From NCBI RefSeq assembly GCF_002211305.1, contig NZ_LOKW01000024.1, forward strand, positions 434,001 through 498,000: a DNA stretch of 64,000 bases, given 5' to 3'. Shown one piece after another: positions 1-8,322 of the stretch; the stretch's first letter is position 1; each line of letters opens with the position of its first letter. Source of the stretch: Rhizobium sp. R634 (GTDB lineage Bacteria; Pseudomonadota; Alphaproteobacteria; Rhizobiales; Rhizobiaceae). Below the pieces are notes generated by a model. That model had not been told where the DNA came from. It was given only the letters and a program-made list of their open reading frames with translations, and did not search any database. Position numbers and translations under genes: made by a program.

Positions 1-344
1 TCCTGGCGCTCGACCTGGGCGCGCAGGATGTTCACAGCCTTGACCATCAGGAAGATGATCCAGGCAAGAATCAGGAAATTGATGAGAACGGTGAAGAAGC
101 TGCCATAGGCAAAGACCGCTCCCTGCGCGCGGGCCGCGGCAAGTGTCGGCGCGTTGACGGCCGAGGAGAGCGGCAGGAAGTAATTCGAAAAATCGAAGCC
201 GCCGAAAATGGCGCCAACGATCGGCATAATGAGGTCGTCGACCAGAGATTTGACGATGCCGCCGAAGGCGCCGCCGATGATGACGCCGACCGCAAGATCC
301 ATGACATTGCCGCGGGCGATAAAGGCCTTGAATTCGTTGAGCAT
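1..344 (-). CDS. mscL: Large-conductance mechanosensitive channel MscL (3' end off window)
   Basis: Inner-membrane channel that opens under high membrane tension and releases solutes on osmotic downshock. The reading frame from ATG at 344 gives MLNEFKAFIARGNVMDLAVG, the typical MscL N-terminus, then the first transmembrane helix (GVIIGGAFGGIVKSLVDDLI), a periplasmic loop, and the second helix (VLINFLILAWIIFLMVKAV). A GGGAG ribosome site lies just upstream of the ATG. About 114 residues are visible of a usual 140 or so, and the C-terminal helix is lost at the window edge. It is divergent from the kinase gene at 566. Confidence 0.96.
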   Translation of the reverse strand, partial: MLNEFKAFIARGNVMDLAVGVIIGGAFGGIVKSLVDDLIMPIVGAIFGGFDFSNYFLPLSSAVNAPTLAAARAQGAVFAYGSFFTVLINFLILAWIIFLMVKAVNILRAQVERQ

Positions 345-410
345 CGGATCCGTCTCCCTTCGATCCAGTTCAGACAGTATGCGAAGGATTTCATTAGCTA
401 CATCTTCATT

Positions 411-440
411 GCAATTAATCAATCGACAATCGCAATTAAT
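411..440. repeat. Two 9-bp direct repeats GCAATTAAT, 21 bp apart, in the mscL/kinase intergenic region
   Basis: GCAATTAAT occurs at 411-419 and 432-440, exactly two helical turns apart. The AT-rich 221-bp gap separates divergent mscL and the hybrid kinase. The spacing would suit cooperative binding of a regulator on one DNA face. That is inference; no regulator is identified. Confidence 0.4.
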
Positions 441-565
441 TGGCGATGCGCCTCGCCGCCTTTGACTTAAGACCTAGACGGGCAGGAATTTCCAACGCCC
501 CTGAAATGACTTAAGCTGATCGATGTTGCGGGAGGTCCCGGCGGCCTTCCGCCGGCGGAGGGTCA

Positions 566-3500
566 ATGCTTCCAGGCTGGGTCATATTTGCGTCTGCCTT
601 CGGCTATCTGCTCCTGCTTTTCGCCGTGGCGAGCTATGGCGACCGCAAGAACCGCGGCCCGGGTGCGCTGGAAGGCGGATGGCCGGTGGTCTATGCGCTG
701 AGCCTGGCGATCTACTGCACCTCCTGGACCTATTTCGGCAGCGTCGGCCTTGCCGCGCAGCGCGGCCTGGAATTTGCCGGCATCTATATCGGCCCCATCC
801 TCGTCTTCACCTTCGGTATGCCGCTGCTTCGCCGCATCATCGAGCTTGCGAAGGCGGAAAAACTCACTTCGGTCGCGGATTTCGTCGCCGCGCGCTATGG
901 CAAGAACCCGACGGTCGCGACGATCGTCGCACTGATCTCGCTGATCGGCACCATTCCCTATATCGCGCTGCAGCTGAAGGCGATCTCGAGCACCGTCAGT
1001 GCTATGGTCAACCCGTCCGATTACGGCATCGGCAGCGGCAATCTCTATTTCCTCGACCTGCCGCTCGTCGCGACACTGGTGCTCGCCTGTTTCGCGATCA
1101 TGTTCGGCACGCGGCATACGGATGCGACGGAGCATCAGGACGGCCTGATCCTCGCCGTCTCGATGGAGTCAGTCGTCAAGCTCGTCGCCTTCCTGACGGC
1201 CGGCGTCTGCGTCATCTGGTTTCTTTTCGACGGCCCCGCCGATCTCTGGCGCAAGACCGTCGAAAACGACCTGGTCATGTCGGCGCTCGCTTACCATACG
1301 CCGATCAGCCGCTGGATCACGCTGATCATCCTATCGGCCTTCGCGATCATCATGCTGCCGCGGCAGTTCCACGTCACCGTCGTCGAAAACCGCACGCCGA
1401 AACAGCTGAAACTCGCGGGCTTCCTCTTCCCCACTTATCTCATCGCCATCAATCTCTTCGTGCTGCCGGTGGCGATCGGCGGGCTCCTGACCTTCGGCGG
1501 CACGGGCAACGCCGATTTCTACATGCTGTCGCTGCCATTGGCCGGCCAGATGCCTCTGGTGACGCTGATCACCTTCATCGGCGGCTTCTCCGCCGCGACG
1601 GCGATGGTCATCGTCGATTCCGTCGCGCTGTCGATCATGGTGTCGAACGACATCATCATGCCGATCTTCCTGAGGCGCAAACTCGCCGGCCGCGCCAGCC
1701 AGCGCGACGATTTCGCCAAGACGCTGCTCAACATCCGCCGCAGCGCCATCTTTGCCGTGCTGCTGTTCGGTTATGCCTATTACCGCTCGACGGACAGCAC
1801 CGCCGGCCTCGCCTCGATCGGCCTTCTCTCCTTCGCCGCGATCGCGCAGATCGCCCCTGCCCTGTTCATCGGTCTGATCTGGCGGCGGGCGAATGCGCGC
1901 GGCGCCATCCTCGGGCTGACGTGCGGCTTCGTGATCTGGATCTACCTGCTGTTCCTACCCTCGCTCGGCGGCCCCGATTATTCGCATGTGGCCAGCGCCG
2001 TGCTCGGCTTCATCTTCCCCGGCTCGACGCTGTTTACCGCTCCCGACGCCGATCCGCTGGTCAATGCGACCGTCATGAGCCTGCTCGTCAATACCGCCTT
2101 CGTCATCGTCGGATCGCTCACCCGCAACGCCAGGCCGCTGGAGCGGATCCAGGCCGGCATCTTCGTCAAGCGGCATTCGCGCTCGCAATTCGCCACGCGC
2201 GGCTGGAAGACGCGCATCAGCGTCGGCGATCTGAAGGCGGCAATCTCGCGCTATCTCGGCGAAGAGCGCATGCAGCGCTCTTTCACGACCTATGAGCAAA
2301 GCTCCGGCCGCAAACTGGAAGACGAGCAACCCGCCGACATGGCGCTCATCCATTTCAGCGAACAGCTGCTCGGCAGCGCCATCGGCTCCTCCTCCGCCCG
2401 GCTGGTGCTGTCGTTGATCCTGCAGAAGATCGAGGACGCCTCTTCCGACACCGCCTGGCTGCTCGACCAGGCGAGCGAGGCACTGCAATATAACCAGGAC
2501 ATGCTGCAGACCGCCCTTTCGCAGATGGACCAGGGCATCGCGGTTTTCGACAGTTCCAACCGGCTGACCATTTGGAACCGCCGCTTCCGGCAATTGCTGG
2601 ACCTGCCGGAAAATGCCGGCCAGGTCGGCTTTCCGCTGTCCGATATCGTCAAGACGCTCAGCGAGCGCGGCGATATCGCGCCCGGTGATCTCAGCCAGAC
2701 GGTGCGGCATTTCCTGACACTCGACAAACCCTTCTCGCTGGTGCTCGGCGGCGGCGAACGGATCATCGAAGTGCGTTCCAACGCCATGCCGGACAAGGGC
2801 ATCGTCGCGACCTTTACCGACATCACCCAACGCGTGAACGCCGATCAGGCGCTGAAACAGGCGAACGAGACGCTGGAGCAGCGCGTCGCCGAACGCACGG
2901 CCGAGCTTACCCGCGTCAACCGGGAACTCGCCGAGGCGCGAGCCGCCGCCGACGAGGCGAACATCGGCAAGACACGCTTCTTCGCCGCCGCCGGCCACGA
3001 CATCCTGCAGCCGCTCAATGCCGCCAGGCTCTATTCCTCGGCGCTGGTCGAGCGCATGGCGCAATCCGACAACAGCCCGATCGTGCGCAACATCGATTCC
3101 GCGCTGGAATCGGTCGAGACCATCCTCGGTGCAGTGCTCGATATTTCGAGGCTCGATACCGGGGCGATGCGGCCGCGGCTCGCCTCTGTCGCCCTCTCCG
3201 ATCTCTTGAAACGTATCGAGACCGATTTTGCGCCGATCGCCCGCGAGAAGCAGCTCAAGCTGGTGGTCATGCCGACATCGCTGCGCGTCCGCTCCGACCC
3301 GAACCTGCTGCGCCGGCTGGTCCAGAATCTCGTTTCCAATGCCATCAAATATACGGTCACCGGCAAGGTGCTGGTCGGGGCGCGGCGGCGCGGCAACCAG
3401 GTGATCATCCAGGTGTTCGATTCCGGCATCGGCATTCCGCCGTCGAAGTTCCGCACGGTCTTTAAGGAATTCGCGCGGTTGGATGAAGGCGCGAAGACCG

Positions 3501-4069
3501 CCTCCGGCCTGGGGCTCGGTCTTTCGATCGTCGACCGCATCGCCCGCGTGCTCAACCATCCAGTCGAGCTGCAGTCGACGCATGGCAAGGGCACGCAATT
3601 CCGCATCTCCATGCCGCTCGACGTCTCGCGCCCGGCCGAAGCTGTGGCGGCGATCGCCCCTGCCGACCGGCCGGGACAGCCGCTCAAGGGGCTGAAGATC
3701 CTCTGCATCGACAACGAGCCGAAGATCCTCGAAGGCATGCGGCTTCTGATCAGCGGCTGGGGCTGCGAAGTAGGGGCGCTGAGCTCGCTTGCCGAAGCGA
3801 TGGCGTTCGATCTGCGCGGGCCGCCGCCCGACCTCGTCATTGCCGATTACCATCTCGGCGACGGCACAGGCATGGCCGCGATCCTGCATCTGCGCCAGCA
3901 ATTCGGCGCCGACATTCCCGCTTTGCTGGTCACGGCCGACCGCACGCTTGAGGTGCGCAGCGAGGCGGAGCGGTACGGTATCGCCGTTCAACACAAGCCG
4001 GTGCGGCCGGCGGCGCTGCGCGCCTATATCACCCAGATTTCAGGGCTGAAACGCGCGGCCGCGGAGTAG
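566..4069 (+). CDS. SLC5-domain hybrid sensor histidine kinase/response regulator (CrbS/MxtR-like)
   Basis: Membrane sensor kinase of 1167 residues. Order of parts: a sodium/solute symporter-like (SLC5) domain of about 13 helices (residues 1-520), a linker (a STAC-type domain would be expected), a PAS domain (about 650-760), a coiled coil, a HisKA domain with phospho-acceptor His811 in AAGHDILQPLNAA, a HATPase domain (NAIKY N-box near 915, GLGLGLSIV near 985), and a C-terminal receiver with Asp1094 in VIADYHLGDG. This layout matches the CrbS/MxtR/NahK-ErcS' group, which in gammaproteobacteria acts with a LuxR-type regulator on acetyl-CoA synthetase expression. Start ATG 566 follows GGAGGG. 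No adjacent response-regulator gene; a candidate partner lies at 34468. Substrate sensed is unknown. Confidence 0.93.
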   Translation: MLPGWVIFASAFGYLLLLFAVASYGDRKNRGPGALEGGWPVVYALSLAIYCTSWTYFGSVGLAAQRGLEFAGIYIGPILVFTFGMPLLRRIIELAKAEKLTSVADFVAARYGKNPTVATIVALISLIGTIPYIALQLKAISSTVSAMVNPSDYGIGSGNLYFLDLPLVATLVLACFAIMFGTRHTDATEHQDGLILAVSMESVVKLVAFLTAGVCVIWFLFDGPADLWRKTVENDLVMSALAYHTPISRWITLIILSAFAIIMLPRQFHVTVVENRTPKQLKLAGFLFPTYLIAINLFVLPVAIGGLLTFGGTGNADFYMLSLPLAGQMPLVTLITFIGGFSAATAMVIVDSVALSIMVSNDIIMPIFLRRKLAGRASQRDDFAKTLLNIRRSAIFAVLLFGYAYYRSTDSTAGLASIGLLSFAAIAQIAPALFIGLIWRRANARGAILGLTCGFVIWIYLLFLPSLGGPDYSHVASAVLGFIFPGSTLFTAPDADPLVNATVMSLLVNTAFVIVGSLTRNARPLERIQAGIFVKRHSRSQFATRGWKTRISVGDLKAAISRYLGEERMQRSFTTYEQSSGRKLEDEQPADMALIHFSEQLLGSAIGSSSARLVLSLILQKIEDASSDTAWLLDQASEALQYNQDMLQTALSQMDQGIAVFDSSNRLTIWNRRFRQLLDLPENAGQVGFPLSDIVKTLSERGDIAPGDLSQTVRHFLTLDKPFSLVLGGGERIIEVRSNAMPDKGIVATFTDITQRVNADQALKQANETLEQRVAERTAELTRVNRELAEARAAADEANIGKTRFFAAAGHDILQPLNAARLYSSALVERMAQSDNSPIVRNIDSALESVETILGAVLDISRLDTGAMRPRLASVALSDLLKRIETDFAPIAREKQLKLVVMPTSLRVRSDPNLLRRLVQNLVSNAIKYTVTGKVLVGARRRGNQVIIQVFDSGIGIPPSKFRTVFKEFARLDEGAKTASGLGLGLSIVDRIARVLNHPVELQSTHGKGTQFRISMPLDVSRPAEAVAAIAPADRPGQPLKGLKILCIDNEPKILEGMRLLISGWGCEVGALSSLAEAMAFDLRGPPPDLVIADYHLGDGTGMAAILHLRQQFGADIPALLVTADRTLEVRSEAERYGIAVQHKPVRPAALRAYITQISGLKRAAAE

Positions 4070-4078
4070 AGGTCAAGT

Positions 4079-4636
4079 TCAGCCGGCGGCGCTCATGATG
4101 CGCGAGACGAGATCGCGCACACGCGCCGAGTTCGGCACGTCGCCGAACAGGATGCGATACATGATCGGCGCCACGACCTGGTCCATAACGAGATCCACGT
4201 CAGGAAAGGCCTCGCCGCGGCCCTTCGCCCTGTCGGCGATGGCGACGATTTGCTGGCGCGTATATTCGCAGCATTTACAGGCATTTTCGCCTGTCTGCGC
4301 CGCCAGCACGTCGCGGATCATTTCGCGGCCCGGCCCGGAGGACATTTCCTCCGCATATTGCTCCGCCCAGGCTTCGAGATCGGCCTTGCCGCTGCCCGCA
4401 TCGATCGGCTGCATATCCGGCCGCAGCCGCTCGACGGCGACATCGGCCAAAAGCTCCTGCAAGTCCCCCCAGCGGCGGTAGATGGTCGACGGCGTCACGC
4501 CTGCCTTGCCGGCGATCAGAGGGATCGTCACATCGGCGCGGTTCATTTCGGCCAGGAGTTCGCGAACCGCTTTGTGCACAGACGCCTGAACCCTGGCGCT
4601 TCGTCCTCCCGGACGGAGGTTCTCTTTTACTGCCAT
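4079..4636 (-). CDS. TetR/AcrR family transcriptional regulator
   Basis: One-domain DNA-binding repressor type, 185 residues. The N-terminal helix-turn-helix is visible as IPLIAGKAGVTPSTIYRRWG (about residues 40-59), typical of TetR proteins, followed by a ligand-binding helical C-terminal part (TetR_C type). It is divergent from the MFS transporter at 4828, so the likely role is ligand-responsive control of that exporter; the ligand cannot be read from sequence. A Cys-rich stretch (CKCCEY) in the C-terminal half is unusual and could bind a metal or sense thiol stress, but this is speculation. Confidence 0.9.
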   Translation of the reverse strand: MAVKENLRPGGRSARVQASVHKAVRELLAEMNRADVTIPLIAGKAGVTPSTIYRRWGDLQELLADVAVERLRPDMQPIDAGSGKADLEAWAEQYAEEMSSGPGREMIRDVLAAQTGENACKCCEYTRQQIVAIADRAKGRGEAFPDVDLVMDQVVAPIMYRILFGDVPNSARVRDLVSRIMSAAG

Positions 4637-4762
4637 GCCTTCAACCTGACTTCGCCCCTCGCTCTAAGCCTGCCGCTGCCTTTAAACCACTGCACGCCTG
4701 CGGGCGACATCCCTCAGCGCCGATGGTTCAAAAACTTTGACAGAGCCATTAACGCAAAGAAT

Positions 4763-4791
4763 TTGCTTTTGCTCCGCACCCGTTCTACATA
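4763..4791 (+). promoter_or_regulatory. Candidate sigma-70 promoter for the MFS gene
   Basis: TTGCTT (4763-4768), a 17-bp spacer and TACATA (4786-4791), 36 bp before the ATG at 4828. A competing TTGACA at 4737 has only a poor -10. I saw no clear palindromic TetR operator. Confidence 0.4.
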
Positions 4792-4827
4792 GGCTAACGC
4801 AACGATTTAGCTTTAAGAGGCTTATAC

Positions 4828-6030
4828 ATGTTCGCCGCAGCCAAAGCCACAGAGAATTCGCCACGTCCCTCGATCGGCTTTCACGCGTTGACGCTCGCCA
4901 CTTTCTTCGGCGCTTCCGCGGCGCCGACGCCGCTCTACCGGATCTATCAGGAGAACTTTGCCGTCTCGCCGGTGCTGATCACCGTCATTTTCGCGGTCTA
5001 TGCCTTTGCCCTTTTGGCGGCGCTGCTGATCGCCGGTTCGCTCTCGGACCATCTCGGCCGCAAGCCGGTGATCTTCTTTGCCCTGGTGCTCGAAATCGCT
5101 GCCATGGGGCTCTTCGTCGTCGCGAGCGGCCCCGGCTGGCTGATCGCGGCGCGGATCGTGCAGGGCGTCGCGACCGGAATTGCCGGAGCGTCGCTCGGAG
5201 CAGCGCTCGTTGATGTCGACAGGGCGAAGGGACAGATCGTCAACTCGATCGCGCCCCTTTCCGGCATGGCGGTGGGGGCGGTCGGCACCAGCGCCTTGAT
5301 CCAATACGGTCCCTTTCCGATGCATCTCATCTATGCGCTGCTGCTCGTGGCCTTCACGCTGCAAGCGGGCGCTATCTGGCTTACCCGCGAGACGGGCGGC
5401 ACACGGCCGGGCGCGCTCGGCTCGCTGGTACCGCGGGTTTCCGTTCCGCCGCAGGCGAAACGGCCGCTCTCGCTGGTAACGCCGATCAACATCGCCAACT
5501 GGACGCTCGCGGGCTTCTATCTTTCGCTGGTCCCCTCGCTGGTCGCCGGCACCACCGGCAGCACCGCGCCCTTGACTGGCGGGGCGGTGGTGACAGCGCT
5601 GATGGTGAGCGGAGCGGTCACAGTCTATCTCAGGCGCGGCAAGTCTGTCTCGGCCAACCTTAACTTCGGCGTAACGGCCAAGACGCTCGGCATCCTGACC
5701 GTCGTCGCCGGCGTGCATCTTGCCAATGTGCCGCTGCTTCTCGCCGGCACCGTCTTCACCGGCGCCGGCTTCGGCACCAATTTCCTGGGCTCGATCGGCA
5801 CGATCATGCCGCACGCCAAGGCGGAGGAGCGGGCCGGTCTGCTTGCCGCCTTCTATGTCCAGAGCTACCTCGCCTTCAGTCTGCCGGCGATCCTTGCCGG
5901 TTTCCTGGCGCAATCAGCCGGCTACCAGGTGACGACGGATATTTATGCGACGGCAATCCTGCTTCTGATCGGCGCCGGGCTCATCGCCGTGCGCGCCGGC
6001 CGGCGGCAGATGGCGGAGAATGCGGCGTGA
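4828..6030 (+). CDS. MFS transporter (drug/metabolite exporter type)
   Basis: Major facilitator protein of 400 residues with about 12 predicted membrane segments. The loop 2-3 signature of the family is present as GSLSDHLGRKPV (about residues 71-82). Start ATG 4828 follows AAGAGG. It is divergent from a TetR regulator, the usual arrangement of a regulator and the exporter it controls. Substrate is not predictable. The stop is 15 bp from the converging SnoaL-like gene. Confidence 0.92.
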   Translation: MFAAAKATENSPRPSIGFHALTLATFFGASAAPTPLYRIYQENFAVSPVLITVIFAVYAFALLAALLIAGSLSDHLGRKPVIFFALVLEIAAMGLFVVASGPGWLIAARIVQGVATGIAGASLGAALVDVDRAKGQIVNSIAPLSGMAVGAVGTSALIQYGPFPMHLIYALLLVAFTLQAGAIWLTRETGGTRPGALGSLVPRVSVPPQAKRPLSLVTPINIANWTLAGFYLSLVPSLVAGTTGSTAPLTGGAVVTALMVSGAVTVYLRRGKSVSANLNFGVTAKTLGILTVVAGVHLANVPLLLAGTVFTGAGFGTNFLGSIGTIMPHAKAEERAGLLAAFYVQSYLAFSLPAILAGFLAQSAGYQVTTDIYATAILLLIGAGLIAVRAGRRQMAENAA

Positions 6031-6044
6031 CATCCGAGGCCACG

Positions 6045-6488
6045 TCACGGCTCGAGATCGAGCAATGCGCGGCCGCTGCCATCCATGGCGAAGGGCACGG
6101 AGGCGTGCTGGTGAGCGACGATCCAGTGCCCGTCTTGCTTGACGAGGCCGAAGGTCTGGCGGAACCAGAGATCGACTTCCGTGCCATCGGTCTTGGTCCC
6201 GGTCATGCGCAGGAGACCGCTCCAGAAGGCGACATCGCCGCCGACCGTCAATTTGGCATCGCGCACTTCGCCGCCGATCGGGCCTTCCCACGTGTCGAAC
6301 CACGCCTGCAGGCCCGCCTCGTCCTTGCCGGTGGAGACGAGCGGCGGCGCCAGCGAAAACTCGACGGAATCCTCGGCCTCATAGGAAAGCGCCTCCGCGG
6401 CGTTTTTTTTGCCGAGCGCCTTGGCCCGCATCATCAGCATGGCGATGATCGCCTCTTCCTCAATCCTGACCTTCGCTTCGTCTTTCAC
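6045..6488 (-). CDS. SnoaL-like / NTF2-fold protein (YybH type)
   Basis: Small cytoplasmic alpha+beta-barrel protein of 147 residues. It has the family pattern of an N-terminal helix, the acidic stretch YEAEDSVEFSLAPPLVSTGKD, then WFDTWEGPIG and the C-terminal strands LWFRQTFGLVKQDGHWIVAHQHASVPF, which is the DUF4440/SnoaL-like ending. Such proteins bind small hydrophobic ligands or act as isomerases or hydrolases; no specific activity can be assigned. It stands alone on the minus strand, convergent with the MFS gene. Confidence 0.85.
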   Translation of the reverse strand: MKDEAKVRIEEEAIIAMLMMRAKALGKKNAAEALSYEAEDSVEFSLAPPLVSTGKDEAGLQAWFDTWEGPIGGEVRDAKLTVGGDVAFWSGLLRMTGTKTDGTEVDLWFRQTFGLVKQDGHWIVAHQHASVPFAMDGSGRALLDLEP

Positions 6489-6595
6489 GCTCGCTCTCCT
6501 TTTCCGTTATGGACAGAGGACGAACGGGAGGACGACGATCCGACAAGGGTGCATTCCGCTAGCGCAATTCCGAACGCAAAACCGTTGAAATTACT

Positions 6596-7021
6596 TCAGA
6601 GATAACTCGTCACCGCCGGCTCGTTCCACCAAGCATCGTGCCTGCCGTCGGAATAACGGACGGGCAAGGCCGCCAGTTCCTCCGGGGTGATATCGTCGAG
6701 GCAGGCGATGTTGATCGAGACATATGCCCCGCCGATCGCCTCGACATAACCGTCGCCGAAGGCGGGCACGCCGCAGGTGCGGCAGAAGCGGTGATGGCCG
6801 CTCATCGTGTTGAACTGGTAGTCTGACATCTCCGCCTCGTCGCACATCAGCCGGAAATCCTCCGGCTTGACGTTGGCGCCCCAATAGCGCCGCTTGGCAC
6901 AGATCGAACAATTGCAGCGGCCGGTGCCTGCTTCGAGGTCGATATCCACCTCGTAGTGCACTTTGCCGCAGTGGCAGCTTCCCTTGTAGGTCTTCTTCAC
7001 GGTGATCTCCTCTATCGGCAT
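6596..7021 (-). CDS. GFA family (glutathione-dependent formaldehyde-activating enzyme-like) zinc protein
   Basis: Zinc-binding beta protein of 141 residues in the Gfa/CENP-V fold. The metal ligands are clear: CHCG (residues 16-19), CNCSIC (about 37-42) and CRTCG (near 83). Family members include enzymes that condense formaldehyde with glutathione, but most are uncharacterised and the activity should not be assumed. I chose ATG 7021 (MPIEEITVKKTYKG), which matches the family N-terminus; in-frame starts farther upstream would run into the operator region. Divergent from marR with two matching palindromes between, so it is probably the regulated partner. Confidence 0.9.
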   Translation of the reverse strand: MPIEEITVKKTYKGSCHCGKVHYEVDIDLEAGTGRCNCSICAKRRYWGANVKPEDFRLMCDEAEMSDYQFNTMSGHHRFCRTCGVPAFGDGYVEAIGGAYVSINIACLDDITPEELAALPVRYSDGRHDAWWNEPAVTSYL

Positions 7022-7041
7022 TGCATCAAGGCCTTCGATAT

Positions 7042-7091
7042 GACAATATGTTGTCATTATGGATGAGATACAAAATAGACAACATGTTGTC
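7042..7091. promoter_or_regulatory. Paired MarR-type operators between divergent GFA and marR genes
   Basis: Site 1, GACAATATGTTGTC (7042-7055), and site 2, GACAACATGTTGTC (7078-7091, a perfect palindrome), have centres 36 bp apart. Site 2 overlaps the -10 of a marR promoter (TTGTCA 7051-7056, 17 bp, AATAGA 7074-7079). On the minus strand TTGTCT, 17 bp and TAATGA face the GFA gene, again overlapping the sites. Both genes should be repressed by the MarR protein. Sequence is seen; binding is inferred. Confidence 0.8.
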
Positions 7092-7115
7092 AAACAAAAT
7101 CGACCGGAGCGAACG

Positions 7116-7559
7116 ATGGAAGGGGATGCCTTTTCCGCTTTCGCGATCGCGGCCCTTCGTCTCGCCGGACATCTGACCGCGGCGGGCGACCGGCTGGCAA
7201 AGCCCGCGGGACAGACGAGCGCGCGCTGGCAGGTGCTGGCGGCTGCGAGAAGCGGCGACATGTCGGTGGCGCAGATCGCCCGTGCGCTCGGCCTTGCCCG
7301 CCAGGGTGTGCAGCGGCTTGCCGACGTGCTGGAGAACGAGGGGCTGATTACCTATACCGACAATCCGCAGCACCAGCGCGCCAAGCTGGTGCTGCTGACG
7401 ACGGAAGGGGCAGCGCGGCTGGGGATGATCGAGGTGGCGCAGGCCGGATGGGCGGATGGGCTCGGCGCCGCCTTTACATCGGCTGAGCTCGATGCGGCAC
7501 GGGCCGTGATGGCGCGGGTGATGGGGCTGCTGGAAGCGGATGAGGCGTCGGGCGGCTGA
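7116..7559 (+). CDS. MarR family winged-helix transcriptional regulator
   Basis: Dimeric DNA-binding regulator of 147 residues. The winged helix is visible from WQVLAAARSGDMSVAQIARALGLARQGVQRLADVL to the wing YTDNPQHQRAKLVLLT. The frame is open from ATG 7059, but that start would place operator site 2 inside the gene and has no ribosome site; ATG 7116 has CGGAGCG six bases upstream and is preferred. Likely autorepressor and repressor of the divergent GFA-family gene. The inducer is unknown; electrophiles such as aldehydes are a guess based on the neighbour. Confidence 0.92.
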   Translation: MEGDAFSAFAIAALRLAGHLTAAGDRLAKPAGQTSARWQVLAAARSGDMSVAQIARALGLARQGVQRLADVLENEGLITYTDNPQHQRAKLVLLTTEGAARLGMIEVAQAGWADGLGAAFTSAELDAARAVMARVMGLLEADEASGG

Positions 7560-7592
7560 ACAATTCGCCTTGAGTGGATGCGACCGAAGCCA

Positions 7593-7623
7593 AAACAAAA
7601 AAAGGCCGGGCTAGCCCGACCTT
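7593..7623 (-). terminator. Rho-independent terminator, minus strand
   Basis: On the minus strand GGTCGGG-CTAG-CCCGGCC forms a 7-bp hairpin (one G-U pair) followed by TTTTTTTG. It probably ends the cspA transcript, which would include the palindromic repeat at 7702-7785. On the plus strand the stem has a C-A mismatch and no T-run, so it is not a good marR terminator. Confidence 0.7.
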
Positions 7624-7701
7624 CCCTGCCATCTCGACGAACCGTGCCAGTACATCCGTGGTCACGATCCGGAGATGATATTCAAAGCCTTCCTGCACAA
7701 T

Positions 7702-7785
7702 TCCTTAAAACGGAATCGATTTAAGGACAAAATTATGCAGCAAGTCAAAGTGTTACAGCGTCCTTTGCGCGTCTAAAAGACGCGC
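7702..7785. repeat. Rhizobial two-hairpin intergenic repeat
   Basis: Two palindromes in one unit: TCCTTAAA/TTTAAGGA (7702-7709 with 7720-7727) and GCGCGTCT-AAA-AGACGCGC (7767-7785). From memory this pattern recurs in many Rhizobium intergenic regions. A genome count would show its copy number. It lies in the 3' region of cspA. Confidence 0.65.
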
Positions 7786-7799
7786 GGCGCTATAATGGC

Positions 7800-8009
7800 T
7801 CAGGCCGCCTGGAGGCGGTCTGCCGACATCTTGCCGGACTTGTTGTCGCGGACGAGCTCGTAGGACAGCTTCTGGCCGTCCTTGAGGTCACGCATGCCGG
7901 CGCGCTCAACGGCCGAGATGTGGACGAAAACGTCGGCAGCGCCGTCATCCGGCTGAATGAAGCCGAAGCCCTTGGTTGCGTTGAACCACTTAACGGTACC
8001 TGTGCTCAT
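7800..8009 (-). CDS. cspA: Cold-shock domain protein (CspA family)
   Basis: Single-stranded nucleic-acid chaperone of 69 residues, the normal family length. RNP1-like GFGFIQ and RNP2-like DVFVHISAV motifs are both present after the conserved start MSTGTVKWFNATKG. ATG 8009 follows AAGGA. Such proteins melt mRNA secondary structure; not all family members are cold induced. It has a long upstream region (see 8010-8322) that could hold a regulated 5' leader. Confidence 0.97.
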   Translation of the reverse strand: MSTGTVKWFNATKGFGFIQPDDGAADVFVHISAVERAGMRDLKDGQKLSYELVRDNKSGKMSADRLQAA

Positions 8010-8322
8010 GACGATATCCTTTTCGAATCGCTCATAGAAGATTGCAGCCCGGGCAAAGCCCAAGCGGCGATGAAAACCGATTTTGGAGGAAAGTCGCCAG
8101 GAACGACGCGAACGCCGTTTCAAAGTTCATCTAGCAAGATCGATGCGAGAACGTTTAATCGGGAATTGTGTTCGCGACAAGGCGTCCGCAAGGGAAAGTG
8201 GAATTCGTACTCTTGGGGCGGCAGGATCTTTGCCGTCATGCCGCGGCGCTCCCCTCTGCCCTGCCGGGCAGGCAGGGGGCGACCACGTACAACGGTAAAA
8301 GGTAGCCCGCCCTAAAACAGCC
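8010..8322. other. Intergenic region upstream of cspA
   Basis: No convincing gene. It should contain the cspA promoter and 5' leader on the minus strand. Several short frames here have atypical codon use and no ribosome sites. No strong terminator was found after fadB on the minus strand. Confidence 0.5.

Noticed and set aside
1955..3994. 679-codon minus-strand frame antisense to the hybrid kinase
   Set aside because: Arises from GC-rich third positions; Arg/Asp/Gly-rich composition, no domain, and the plus-strand kinase is certain.
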